A DNA stretch of 64,000 nucleotides from an uncultured Photobacterium sp. (GTDB lineage Bacteria > Pseudomonadota > Gammaproteobacteria > Enterobacterales > Vibrionaceae). The stretch spans positions 1 to 64,000 of the forward strand of contig NZ_CANMZV010000008.1 in assembly GCF_947502415.1 (NCBI RefSeq), read 5' to 3'. The notes under the pieces are model-generated. The model ran no database searches. It saw only the letters and a program-made list of their open reading frames with translations, and was not told where the DNA came from. Below are positions 35,807 to 44,429 of the stretch, piece by piece. The position numbers and the translations under genes are program-made. Every line of letters begins with the position of its first letter. Position 1 is the stretch's first letter.

Positions 35807-36526
35807 ATGCTCGATTTTGCGAATAGCCAGGCATTGAAAAGCAAACAGACTAAGGCAACGACGGCATCTAACATTATTAAAAGTGTTATTTTGGCGGATC
35901 TTGCCGAACTGTATTCACCTGCAGAAATTGAATTACTCCAACAGGCTCAGCAACTTATCGAAGATGGTAAAAATCGCATTCAGATTTTGAAGGAAAAACG
36001 CCGCAAAGAAGAAAAGCTAAGAGAAGCGGTGGAATCAAAGTTACATGAAAAGGCCTATCATCAAGCGTTGTCTGCTCTTGAAGGGATGGCATTGGCCGAT
36101 CTTTATAGGCTTAATGTCTCTTTCTCATTTCAGTATTCGGTTATCGGTGAATTGATTGCAGATTATGATCACCAGCACTATCTGGAGACGGTGCAAAGCT
36201 GGTTGGATATGAATGTAAGAACTGACATTTACCTCGACCAGTCACCTGAGGAGTTGCGCGAAGAGTGGCAGGCCGGTATTGCCGAAGCTGCGGTTGAGAT
36301 TATCAGTTGGCCATGCTTGAAATTTCATCGTGATTTTCAGGCTCCTTCTGGCCATTTCCATGAGCCTGTTGGCATTCCAGAGGACTTTCCGGAAGCTATA
36401 TATGCGGATATTCAGGGTAAGAATGTGCATCGCCTGATTTCGCCATGTCTTGAGGTTATAAAGGCGATTCAGGAGTTTGAAGAGAACGAACAGAAGGTGA
36501 AGTTGATATTGAATAATCTGGGGTGA
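35807..36526 (+). CDS. Hypothetical coiled-coil protein (239 aa)
   Basis: Not recognised. A GAGGGA site precedes the ATG. Residues about 40-85 form a highly charged helix (LLQQAQQLIEDGKNRIQILKEKRRKEEKLREAVE region) likely to be a coiled coil. The rest is acidic and alpha-helical, with a Trp-rich part (TVQSWLDMNV, WQAGIAEAAVEIISWP). No signal peptide or membrane segment is seen. It stands alone, convergent with the Dcu transporter gene. A cytoplasmic scaffold or binding role is possible but unsupported. Confidence 0.6.
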   Translation: MLDFANSQALKSKQTKATTASNIIKSVILADLAELYSPAEIELLQQAQQLIEDGKNRIQILKEKRRKEEKLREAVESKLHEKAYHQALSALEGMALADLYRLNVSFSFQYSVIGELIADYDHQHYLETVQSWLDMNVRTDIYLDQSPEELREEWQAGIAEAAVEIISWPCLKFHRDFQAPSGHFHEPVGIPEDFPEAIYADIQGKNVHRLISPCLEVIKAIQEFEENEQKVKLILNNLG

Positions 36527-36553
36527 TTGAAATTATTTAATGACACTTAAAAA

Positions 36554-36579
36554 ATAAGCCCTGCAAGTGCAGGGCTTAT
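36554..36579 (-). terminator. Terminator of the dcu gene (probably bidirectional)
   Basis: Perfect 12-bp stem ATAAGCCCTGCA/TGCAGGGCTTAT, followed on the minus strand by six T. Confidence 0.88.
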
Positions 36580-36605
36580 CGGCTAATGCTAGCTGTTAGC
36601 AATAT

Positions 36606-37919
36606 TTACAACACGATACCGGCAAATAGGAAGCCGAACATGATGCTGAACACCATACTTAGCAGGCCAGGGATCATGAAGCTGTGGTTGAAGATGAACT
36701 TACCGATATTGGTTGTACCAGTTCGGTCAAAGTCGATAGATGCGATGATTGGGCCGTAGTTAGGGATAAAGAAGTAACCGTTAACCGCAACAAATGTCGC
36801 AATAATAACTTCAGGTGGTAGGCCAAGGGTAATAGCAACAGGTACCAGTACCGCAGTAGTTGCACCTTGGCTGTTTACCATTACAGATAGTGCAAACAAG
36901 GCAAATGCGAATGTCCAAGGAGCGACTTCAACCAAGCCAGCTACTGCTTCCTTAACCATTGCCCCGTGACCGCCGATGAAGGTGTCACCTAACCATGCGA
37001 TACCGAAAATGGCTACGATAGCGCGCATACCAGCGTGGAAAACCGAACCTTGGGTAATGACATTGCCATCAGGCTTACAAGCAAGGATGATCAGTGCGGC
37101 AACAGACAGCATGACGATTTCAATGGTATGTGCCATACCCATTGCTTGGCCGTCGAAGCTAGGGCGTAGATTAGGGAAAGCACCCATCAATACTACGATT
37201 AATGAGCCGAACAGGAACAGAGCAACTGCTTTTTTTGCTTCTGGTTTGATAACAAGTTCGCTGATTTCAACTTCTTGTTCCATTTCAGCACGGAAGGCCG
37301 GATCTTCCATACGGCGAAGGTATTCAGGATCTTCGTTCAGCTCTTTACCTAGCTTGTTGACAATAACACAAGCGGCGGTTAAGCCCAGACTGGTGCCTGG
37401 AATGGTAACCATCAGTACGTCGGCCAGGGTAATACCTTGTGGTTCAAGGAAGGCAACCAATGCGACAACGGCTGCTGCAATCGGGCTGGCAACAATCGCA
37501 AACTGAGAAGCAATAACCGCCATACCCATTGGGCGCTCAGGACGGATACCGCTACGACGGCTAACTTCTGCAATAACTGGTAGTACAGAATAAGCAACGT
37601 GGCCTGTACCAGCCATCATAGTGAAGATGTAAGTAACAACCGGTGCGATAAAAGTAATGTATTTAGGGTTTTTGCGCAGGATGTTAGTTGCGATTTTGAT
37701 AAGGAAATCAAGACCACCGGCTGCCTGCATAGAAGCGGCTGCGGCAACAACGGCCATGATCATCAACATAACATTAATTGGTGGGCTGGTTGGTTCAAGG
37801 CCGAAGATAAAGCTTAGTACGGCAAGACCAATCCCCCCCATAACACCCAAACCGATACCGCCAATTCGGGCACCGATCAATATACAGATAAGAACGATTA
37901 AAAATTCAACAAAAAACAC
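36606..37919 (-). CDS. dcuB: Anaerobic C4-dicarboxylate antiporter, DcuA/DcuB family
   Basis: 437 residues from GTG 37919. That start has AAGGAG six bases upstream and gives the usual Dcu length (433-446); an upstream in-frame ATG would add 32 unrelated residues. Family landmarks are [98 protein letters not shown] and [18 protein letters not shown]. The TGHVxY and RPSFDG segments are closer to DcuB, the fumarate/succinate exchanger of fumarate respiration, than to DcuA. It is an inner-membrane protein. Regulation by oxygen is expected from the family, but I could not find a convincing FNR site. Confidence 0.85.
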   Translation of the reverse strand: MFFVEFLIVLICILIGARIGGIGLGVMGGIGLAVLSFIFGLEPTSPPINVMLMIMAVVAAAASMQAAGGLDFLIKIATNILRKNPKYITFIAPVVTYIFTMMAGTGHVAYSVLPVIAEVSRRSGIRPERPMGMAVIASQFAIVASPIAAAVVALVAFLEPQGITLADVLMVTIPGTSLGLTAACVIVNKLGKELNEDPEYLRRMEDPAFRAEMEQEVEISELVIKPEAKKAVALFLFGSLIVVLMGAFPNLRPSFDGQAMGMAHTIEIVMLSVAALIILACKPDGNVITQGSVFHAGMRAIVAIFGIAWLGDTFIGGHGAMVKEAVAGLVEVAPWTFAFALFALSVMVNSQGATTAVLVPVAITLGLPPEVIIATFVAVNGYFFIPNYGPIIASIDFDRTGTTNIGKFIFNHSFMIPGLLSMVFSIMFGFLFAGIVL

Positions 37920-38343
37920 ATCAATCTCCTTGATGAAAGCGTTTAAAATATAGGTATCTCTGGTTGCACATAATAAATGTTTCATATATCTAACAATCAA
38001 ACATTCATCACACATAAAACCAATAACTACTTATTTTTTCTGGTTATTTTACTTGTATCGATATTGTTGTTAGTAGAAGGTTTGCTGTTGTTTTTGTTAG
38101 GTTGGGGTGGTGTTTTGTTTGTGTGCTTTATTTGTGTGTAATTACAACATTGTTTTAATTTAAATCACCATTTTATGGCAGTTCTGTATTCAGGAGGTTT
38201 TTTTACTAATTGCTAGGTGGGCTGTTTATAAAATAGGCAAAAAACGGGCAAATAATGCTTCACACTGCTAAACGGAAGGTAAGTCACTAAAATTCAATCA
38301 GTTAGTGTCTACACTGAAGGAAATTAGAAGAAGAGGGATCTTT
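37920..38343. other. Divergent intergenic region, dcuB / LonB-like
   Basis: 424 bases without a supported gene. Positions about 38070-38140 are strongly G/T-biased on the plus strand (runs such as GGTTGGGGTGGTG), next to AT-rich DNA that should carry both promoters. Confidence 0.4.
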
Positions 38344-40716
38344 ATGCCAATTCAACCTCTGAGCAGTGACAAACTGTATCGTGCATCAGAATTAAATGGC
38401 CTGGCTGATGACTGTAAGTCGACCAAACACCTGACCCCGCTGGACGAGATTGTCGGGCAGGAGCGGGCACAGCAGGCGGTTGAGTTTGCGATGTCCATCA
38501 AAGAGAAGGGCTATAACATCTATGCGATTGGCCGCAATGGCCTGGGTAAGCGAACCATGGTGTTGCGCTATCTCAATCGCCATGATCCAAATGGTAATGG
38601 CGTTACCTTGTATGACTGGTGTTACGTTGCCAACTTCGAGGAAACCCGTAGCCCGAAAGTATTGAAGTTACCAGCAGGTACGGGTCATCAGTTCAAGAAA
38701 GAGATTGAGAAGCTGATGACGCGGCTGGTTAAGGCTTTGCCGCTCGCGTTTGATAACGAAATGTATTACACCCGTTCGGAAAAGCTGAAGAACCAGCTGA
38801 CCCAGAAGCAGGAAAGCTCACTGCTGACGCTTACCAATGAGGCCAAGGAAAGAAGCGTTAGCCTGTCGTTGACTACGCAGGGTGACTATCAGTTGGTTGC
38901 GCTCAACGGTGAGGAACCACATACCGAAGAAACGTTTGCCAAGCTGTCGGACCAAGAACAGAAACAGTTTGAGGTAACCATTACTGATCTGGAGAAAAAG
39001 CTCCGTGGCATTGTTCGCCAGCTGACTGAGCTGGAGGAAGAGTTCTCCGATAAAATTGAAAAGCTTAATGATGAAGTGGCGCTGGATGTTGTGGTGCATT
39101 TCATTAAGGAGCTGAAAGAAGCTTATCGGGAGCAGCCTGAGGTGAAAGAGTATCTGACTGCGATGCAGAAGGATATTCTGGAGAACCTCGATATTTTCCT
39201 TGAAGAGAGTGAAGAGCAGGTTGCTTTGGCCTATGCGGCGCTGGACAAAAAAATGCCTCGTCGTTATCAGGTGAATGTTCTGGTGAGCCAGCCAGAGCAT
39301 AAGTTTCCTATTGTGGTCGAAGAAAGTCCGAGTTATCACAATATTTTTGGTTATGTCGAGAATGCGACCTACAAAGGCACCGTATTTACAGACTTTTCGC
39401 TGATCCGCCCGGGTAGTTTGCATCGCGCTAATGGCGGGGTGTTGCTGATGGATGCGGTTAAGGTGCTGGAACGCCCATACGTGTGGGATGGCCTGAAACG
39501 AGCACTGCGTTCGCGCAAGCTAAATGTGAGTTCGCTTGAGCGTGAGGTGACGCTGTCGGGAACCATTTCCCTTGAGCCGGAAGATATTCCGCTTAATGTT
39601 AAGATCATTTTGTTTGGTGATTACCAAACTTACCAGCTGCTTCAGGTTTATGATCCGGAATTTAATGAGTTGTTCAGGGTAACGGCGGATTTTGAAGATG
39701 AGATGCAGCGTACCGATGAGTCGGAAAAACAGTATGCTCAGTTTATTTCAAGTATCGTGAATGACAACGGCATGCTTCATTGTGATCGCAAGGCTATTGC
39801 TCGGATCATCGAGTACAGTTCGCGCCAGGCCGATGATCAGAATAAGCTGTCTTTGCATTCGGCGGATATCGCTAACTTGTTGCGGGAAACCAACTATACG
39901 GCGAAATCGTCCCATGCGACGATGATCCGTGCCAATCATGTTGAGCAGGCATTACAGAGCCAGGAAAAACGGGTTAGCCGTTTGAGGGACCATGTGATGC
40001 AGACGTTTGCCAACGGCACGACTTTGATTGACACCCAAGGTACGGCGATGGGGCAAATTAATGGTTTGGCGGTGGTTTCCACCACGGATCATCAGTTTGG
40101 AGCTCCGAATCGGATCACCGCGACGACGGCTTACGGTGAAGGAGAAGTGTTCGATATTGAACGTAAGGTGAAACTCGGAGGCAGCATTCACTCGAAAGGG
40201 GTGATGATTTTGTCTGCTTATCTGGCTTCAATTTTTGGTAAGACAACCAAGATCCCACTTACTACCAATCTGACTTTCGAACAGTCTTACGGTGGGGTGG
40301 ATGGTGATAGTGCCTCAATGGCTGAGCTCTGTGCGATTGTTTCGGCATTCTCACAATCACCGCTTCGTCAGGATGTGGCAATCACTGGATCAATGAATCA
40401 GTTCGGTGAAGCCCAGCCTATCGGTGGGGTAAACGAGAAAATTGAGGGGTTCTTTGATGTCTGTAAAATTAAAGGGCGTCAGCCAACTCAGGGCGTTATT
40501 ATTCCTAAGTCCAATGCCCATAACCTGATGTTACGCAAGGATGTTGTCGAAGCCGTAGAGAAAGAAGAGTTCCATATCTGGGCGATTAGTCATGTGACAG
40601 AGGCTATCGAAATCCTCACCGGTAAACCGGCGGGAAGCTGGATAGAGGAAAGCGGTTATCCACTGGATTCCATTTACGGTCAGGCCCAGGTGAAACTCAA
40701 TGCGTTGAGGAAGTGA
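38344..40716 (+). CDS. LonB-like ATP-dependent protease (AAA_32 / Lon C-terminal domain)
   Basis: 790 residues from ATG 38344, with AAGAGGGA upstream. The N-terminal part is an AAA+ domain with a P-loop GRNGLGKRT, where Arg replaces the usual Ser/Thr after the Lys, as in relatives of YcbZ/LonB. A long coiled-coil insert follows (about 110-250). GGVLLMDAVKVL serves as Walker B. The C-terminal Lon proteolytic domain holds the Ser/Lys dyad: GVDGDSASMAELCAI with the nucleophilic Ser, and PIGGVNEKIEGFFD with the Lys. It is cytoplasmic; unlike membrane LonB of archaea, no membrane helices are visible. It probably removes damaged proteins. It shares a bidirectional terminator with uspE. Confidence 0.87.
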   Translation: MPIQPLSSDKLYRASELNGLADDCKSTKHLTPLDEIVGQERAQQAVEFAMSIKEKGYNIYAIGRNGLGKRTMVLRYLNRHDPNGNGVTLYDWCYVANFEETRSPKVLKLPAGTGHQFKKEIEKLMTRLVKALPLAFDNEMYYTRSEKLKNQLTQKQESSLLTLTNEAKERSVSLSLTTQGDYQLVALNGEEPHTEETFAKLSDQEQKQFEVTITDLEKKLRGIVRQLTELEEEFSDKIEKLNDEVALDVVVHFIKELKEAYREQPEVKEYLTAMQKDILENLDIFLEESEEQVALAYAALDKKMPRRYQVNVLVSQPEHKFPIVVEESPSYHNIFGYVENATYKGTVFTDFSLIRPGSLHRANGGVLLMDAVKVLERPYVWDGLKRALRSRKLNVSSLEREVTLSGTISLEPEDIPLNVKIILFGDYQTYQLLQVYDPEFNELFRVTADFEDEMQRTDESEKQYAQFISSIVNDNGMLHCDRKAIARIIEYSSRQADDQNKLSLHSADIANLLRETNYTAKSSHATMIRANHVEQALQSQEKRVSRLRDHVMQTFANGTTLIDTQGTAMGQINGLAVVSTTDHQFGAPNRITATTAYGEGEVFDIERKVKLGGSIHSKGVMILSAYLASIFGKTTKIPLTTNLTFEQSYGGVDGDSASMAELCAIVSAFSQSPLRQDVAITGSMNQFGEAQPIGGVNEKIEGFFDVCKIKGRQPTQGVIIPKSNAHNLMLRKDVVEAVEKEEFHIWAISHVTEAIEILTGKPAGSWIEESGYPLDSIYGQAQVKLNALRK

Positions 40717-40754
40717 TACGGTCTCGTTCTTAATGTGGGGTGTATATTACAAAA

Positions 40755-40780
40755 CAAAGGCCTCAAATGAGGCCTTTGTT
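40755..40780. terminator. Bidirectional terminator, LonB-like / uspE
   Basis: Near-perfect 11-bp palindrome CAAAGGCCTCA-AA-TGAGGCCTTTG with T-rich flanks on both strands, between two convergent stops. Confidence 0.88.
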
Positions 40781-40801
40781 GCATTTAAAAGGTGGTAGCG
40801 G

Positions 40802-41749
40802 TTATTTCTTTATGACCGGTGATTCGAATTCTTCGGGTTTGAGTGTGAGGACTGAGCACTGGATTTTATCCAGCATGTATTCGGATGTATTACCCATAAG
40901 GAAGCCAGCTACCCCTGTTCTTGATACCGTCCCCATAATGACCAGGTCAATATCATGGCTGTTGATGTAATCGGGCATCACGCGTTTGGCATTGCCCTCG
41001 AGCAGGGTGATATTGATTGGAGTATCCGAACTTTCATAGGGTGTCGTCAGTGCTTCCATACGCGCAGTGCGATCGTCACGCATCTGTTTGGCAATGACAG
41101 CAATTTCCAAATCAGTGCTACGGTTCCACTCTCTCAGGTACCCTTCGCTTTCAAGCCGCCAAGCATGGCAAGGGTAGAGTGTTGCCTTGTTGATTTCAGC
41201 GAAATCGTGGGCGACTTGAAGGATCCTCTTGTTGAGTTCTGCGCAGTCGGCATCTGTCACATCAATGGCAGCAACAACTTTTTTGATATTCGGTTCTATA
41301 TTCGGCAACGAACGGATCGCCCAGATTGGGGTGGGGGATTTACGCATTAAGTGCCGGGTTGTTGTTCCCCATTTACAGGCGGTTTCTTTATTATCCCTGT
41401 GGGCATCAATCACGATTAGGTCAGTGTTGTTTGCTGCCGCTTCTTTGATGATTTCAATAAATGGAATACCGACGACGACTTTGGTTTCGAAGGTGATATG
41501 CGGGTACTGTGTTTTGAGTTCAGTAACATATTCTTCCTGTTGTCGTTCACACTGATTGGTGACTTGGTCTAGCAGGTTCAGTGTCGATACTGAATACTTG
41601 CTTAGTTCTTTCATTTCAGTGAGTTCGGCGATCACCGTAAAAAGAGTGACAGTGGCTTTTTGTTTATCGGCGAAGAGAAAGGCTTGATGGAAGGCAGAGC
41701 TGACAATTTGTTTCGGGGCGAGCGGAAAAAGCAGACGTTGATAAGACAT
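40802..41749 (-). CDS. uspE: Universal stress protein E (tandem Usp)
   Basis: 315 residues from ATG 41749, with GGAG seven bases upstream. Two Usp domains are visible. The first has RLLFPLAPKQ, VVVGIPFIEII, DLIVIDAHRDN and a short version of the C-terminal strand (RKSPTPIWAIR). The second has VVAAIDVTDADCAELNKRI, LLEGNAKRVMP, DLVIMGTVSRTGVAGFLMGNTSEYML and CSVLTLKP. The second matches the UspE nucleotide/lipid-binding loop (GTVxRTGxxGxLxGNTAE). It is a cytoplasmic stress-response protein linked in E. coli to motility, adhesion and survival. Confidence 0.9.
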   Translation of the reverse strand: MSYQRLLFPLAPKQIVSSAFHQAFLFADKQKATVTLFTVIAELTEMKELSKYSVSTLNLLDQVTNQCERQQEEYVTELKTQYPHITFETKVVVGIPFIEIIKEAAANNTDLIVIDAHRDNKETACKWGTTTRHLMRKSPTPIWAIRSLPNIEPNIKKVVAAIDVTDADCAELNKRILQVAHDFAEINKATLYPCHAWRLESEGYLREWNRSTDLEIAVIAKQMRDDRTARMEALTTPYESSDTPINITLLEGNAKRVMPDYINSHDIDLVIMGTVSRTGVAGFLMGNTSEYMLDKIQCSVLTLKPEEFESPVIKK

Positions 41750-41900
41750 GGCGATCTCCAAAATGAATGGCATTGTTGTTATTAAGTTTTGCCTAAAATT
41801 TGTTATGTACCACTTTGAAATGTCTATTTATTGAAAATGATCAATCTATCGAGCGAATTTGAGACGTTAGGCAGGTTTTTTTGGAGCGTTCATGAAAAAG

Positions 41901-41926
41901 AAGAGGCATCGATTGTGATGCCTCTT
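41901..41926 (-). terminator. Terminator of the cellulose operon
   Basis: Perfect 10-bp stem AAGAGGCATC/GATGCCTCTT with a 6-base loop, followed on the minus strand by CTTCTTTTTC. Confidence 0.85.
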
Positions 41927-41943
41927 TGGGTAGGAAAACATTG

Positions 41944-43392
41944 TTAGTGACAGATTTTATAGGATTTTTTTTGTGCGCATTGAGCTGTCTTTAAGGCATC
42001 CCTAAACTTGGTATCGTGAGGGTAGGCATCAACCAGATGTTGGAAGGTTTGAACCGCTTCAGTATTTTGTTTCTGGTTGTAATGAGCCCAGCCTTTGATT
42101 TCTGTCAGTCCTATTTCAGGGCCGAATTGCTGTTCGTATAGATTGCTCTTCTCTATAACATATTGATAGTTATGGTGCTCATAGGCATTGAGTATGGCTT
42201 GTGATGCCTGTTGTTTGGCATACATTTCTTTATGTTCCTGATTGACCAACTGGGAAGCAAGGGTTTCTGCCTGGCGCTGGAAGCCTGCTCGATTAAGGGA
42301 TAGCGAGTAGCCGTAAAGCGCATTTTGATGTTGTTCACTTCCGGCCGGAAGCCCTTGGAGGGCTTTCTCGAAAGAATGTTTAGCGGTCAGTGGCCGCTGC
42401 AAATTGTACCACTGCCATCCGGCAAGAGAGTGTTGTACCGGGGTCAGGGTTGGCTGCTTTTCCAGTAGTTTAAGACAGGCTACTGGCTGTGATTTACAGG
42501 TGCTGGCTAGCAGTTGTGAATGGGCATCAGGCGTCTGTTTCTTTAGTTTTGGATACCGTTTCACCCATTGATTATAAAATCTCTCATACTCGTCTGTACG
42601 CTCTAGTCCTTTCAGGCTGAGTAGTTTTCCTTCAATCAGTTTTTGAGATGGTTTGCGTGACCAGTTTATGGCGCGATCAAACCAAGTCAGAGAAGCAGAA
42701 AAATCCTTATCTTGAAGGTATTGCCAGGCTAGCAGCTCGGAACCTTCGGGGCATTTAATATTTTTAGCCTGCTTCGCGACCAGTTTTTTTATGGCGGTGT
42801 CTTTGTTGTTGCCGGCTAATTGCTCAAGGTGCAGTTGATAGGCCAACATAGAGTAGTCTGCGGTTTTGAAGCCAGGACTCTGGCGATATAATGCCAGAAT
42901 TTGAGTTTTGGCTGAACGAGGGGCCCATGACATTATTTTTTTGGTTGTACTCAAGCTGTATTGAGGACAATTGTTAACGATATTGCGGTATTTCTTCTGC
43001 GCATTAGGGCCAAAGCCTGTTCGAGTTTCATGTTGTAAATCGAGCCAGGCCCATTGGATTCGCTGGCAACTGGCCCATTTGGGGTGTTTATTGAGTAATT
43101 CACTGGCTGCCGAGCGGTTTCTTGATTTCATCGCTGTATTCAGAGCCGCCAGTTGAGATTGGTATTGGATCTCTTCAGTTAGTTTGTCTGATATTGGTTT
43201 GTCTTTTGCTGCATCTTGTGCGGCTTTCCAGCCTTTTCCCTCCAGAACCTGCCAGATCACTGTTTCGTCGAAATAACTGTTGTTAGACGACTTCACTTCG
43301 ACCGCTACGCCTTGGTCAAGTAGCTGTATATTGGGGGGATTGTTGGCTGTGGCGGGTAGTGCCGCTAGCAGGGCAAAATAGACGAGTTTCAT
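41944..43392 (-). CDS. Periplasmic TPR protein in the BcsC position, without a barrel
   Basis: 482 residues. Its ATG overlaps the bcsZ stop as ATGA, so I prefer 43392 to the in-frame TTG six bases upstream. A signal peptide ends near ALPATA. The rest is helical repeats of the TPR/Sel1 type: SLTWFDRAINWS, HSLAGWQWYNLQRPLTAKHSFEKAL, NALYGYSLSLNRAGFQRQAETL and IGLTEIKGWAHYNQKQNTEAVQTFQHLV. BcsC of other bacteria has such repeats followed by about 400 residues of beta-barrel. Here the protein ends right after the last repeat, with several Cys (CPEGSELL, STCKSQPVACLKL, QCAQKKSYKICH). It probably guides the glucan through the periplasm; the outer-membrane pore must be elsewhere. Confidence 0.75.
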   Translation of the reverse strand: MKLVYFALLAALPATANNPPNIQLLDQGVAVEVKSSNNSYFDETVIWQVLEGKGWKAAQDAAKDKPISDKLTEEIQYQSQLAALNTAMKSRNRSAASELLNKHPKWASCQRIQWAWLDLQHETRTGFGPNAQKKYRNIVNNCPQYSLSTTKKIMSWAPRSAKTQILALYRQSPGFKTADYSMLAYQLHLEQLAGNNKDTAIKKLVAKQAKNIKCPEGSELLAWQYLQDKDFSASLTWFDRAINWSRKPSQKLIEGKLLSLKGLERTDEYERFYNQWVKRYPKLKKQTPDAHSQLLASTCKSQPVACLKLLEKQPTLTPVQHSLAGWQWYNLQRPLTAKHSFEKALQGLPAGSEQHQNALYGYSLSLNRAGFQRQAETLASQLVNQEHKEMYAKQQASQAILNAYEHHNYQYVIEKSNLYEQQFGPEIGLTEIKGWAHYNQKQNTEAVQTFQHLVDAYPHDTKFRDALKTAQCAQKKSYKICH

Positions 43393-44429
43393 TGGCAATA
43401 CCTCTCATGAAAGGCAATGTGAGAAAAAAGTATAAGGCTGGCAGAGTAGTAGTCATCCTGATGGTCAGGGTGAGGCAGAGAACTACGGTATTTGTTTGTT
43501 GTCTGGCTTTGCTGGATTAGGGCTGCAATGGCATGGGCCCCACCAGGGGGACCATAATTCGCCATTTCGTTATTAATGACATTTAGCCAGGCCGAATTAG
43601 ATCTCTGTAACCATTTGGGGAAGTTATGATTAATGGCATTGTCGTAGCCACCCCAGACTAAGTACAGTGGTACTCGGTAGCTGGAATAGCTAAACCGTGG
43701 TGAAAATTTGACCGCTGGATGCCAGCGGGAGTGGCTGAATTCCAGCCAGTCCGACGGAAGCCGGAACTGGCCAAATTGGTTTTTATCCAGGATTTTTTGC
43801 CCGCTTTGACTTAGTTTTGTCCAGATTGCATTTTTACGGGCAAAGTCATTGAATGCAGGGTAGACCCAATAAGATGGGTTGATGATGGTCGATTCGGTCT
43901 TTTTGAAACCGTATTTTGCTGGTAACAGGGCATATTCCTGATCGAGCGATATTATGTGGCTCTTTGCCAATTCTTCAATAATAGCTTCGGCATCACGGAT
44001 ATAACTGTTCCCCGACCATTTTTGCTCAGCTTTCAATAATGCCCAGGCAATAAAAATATCCCCATCGCTTGCATTGTTTGGGTCCGGAATGTGGGGCGTT
44101 TGTTGTTGCCACTTCCATGAAAATAGCGGGTCGTTTTGGCGCTGCAGTTTGGTTTTGGTCCAGTGCCAAATCTGTTTGAATGATTGGTGATCATTAAAGA
44201 ACACCGCCATTAACATGCCGTATCCCTGCCCCTCGCTATGGCTGATATTTTTATTACCGTTATCAATAACCCGCCCCTGTTGGGTTATGAACTGCTGCTT
44301 GTAAAAGCTCCAGAGTTTGTCATCGGTTCGGGTATCACAGCCGTGAACGTTATTCTGTGTTTTGGCCTGAGTTAGCAGTGGTAGGCATATAGATGAGATG
44401 AAAAATAGCCGTAGCAGGATCCCTCTCAT
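43389..44429 (-). CDS. bcsZ: BcsZ, GH8 endo-1,4-beta-glucanase
   Basis: 346 residues with a signal peptide (cleavage near LLTQA, residue about 22). This is the glycoside hydrolase family 8 fold. The catalytic acid Glu is in SHSEGQGYGMLMAVFF and the family Asp is in NNASDGDIFIAWALLKA. Aromatic glucan-binding segments include NPSYWVYPAFNDFA and RVPLYLVWGG. It acts in the periplasm, trimming cellulose during export. It overlaps bcsB by four bases (ATGA) and the TPR gene by four, so translation is coupled. Confidence 0.95.
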   Translation of the reverse strand: MRGILLRLFFISSICLPLLTQAKTQNNVHGCDTRTDDKLWSFYKQQFITQQGRVIDNGNKNISHSEGQGYGMLMAVFFNDHQSFKQIWHWTKTKLQRQNDPLFSWKWQQQTPHIPDPNNASDGDIFIAWALLKAEQKWSGNSYIRDAEAIIEELAKSHIISLDQEYALLPAKYGFKKTESTIINPSYWVYPAFNDFARKNAIWTKLSQSGQKILDKNQFGQFRLPSDWLEFSHSRWHPAVKFSPRFSYSSYRVPLYLVWGGYDNAINHNFPKWLQRSNSAWLNVINNEMANYGPPGGAHAIAALIQQSQTTNKYRSSLPHPDHQDDYYSASLILFSHIAFHERYCQ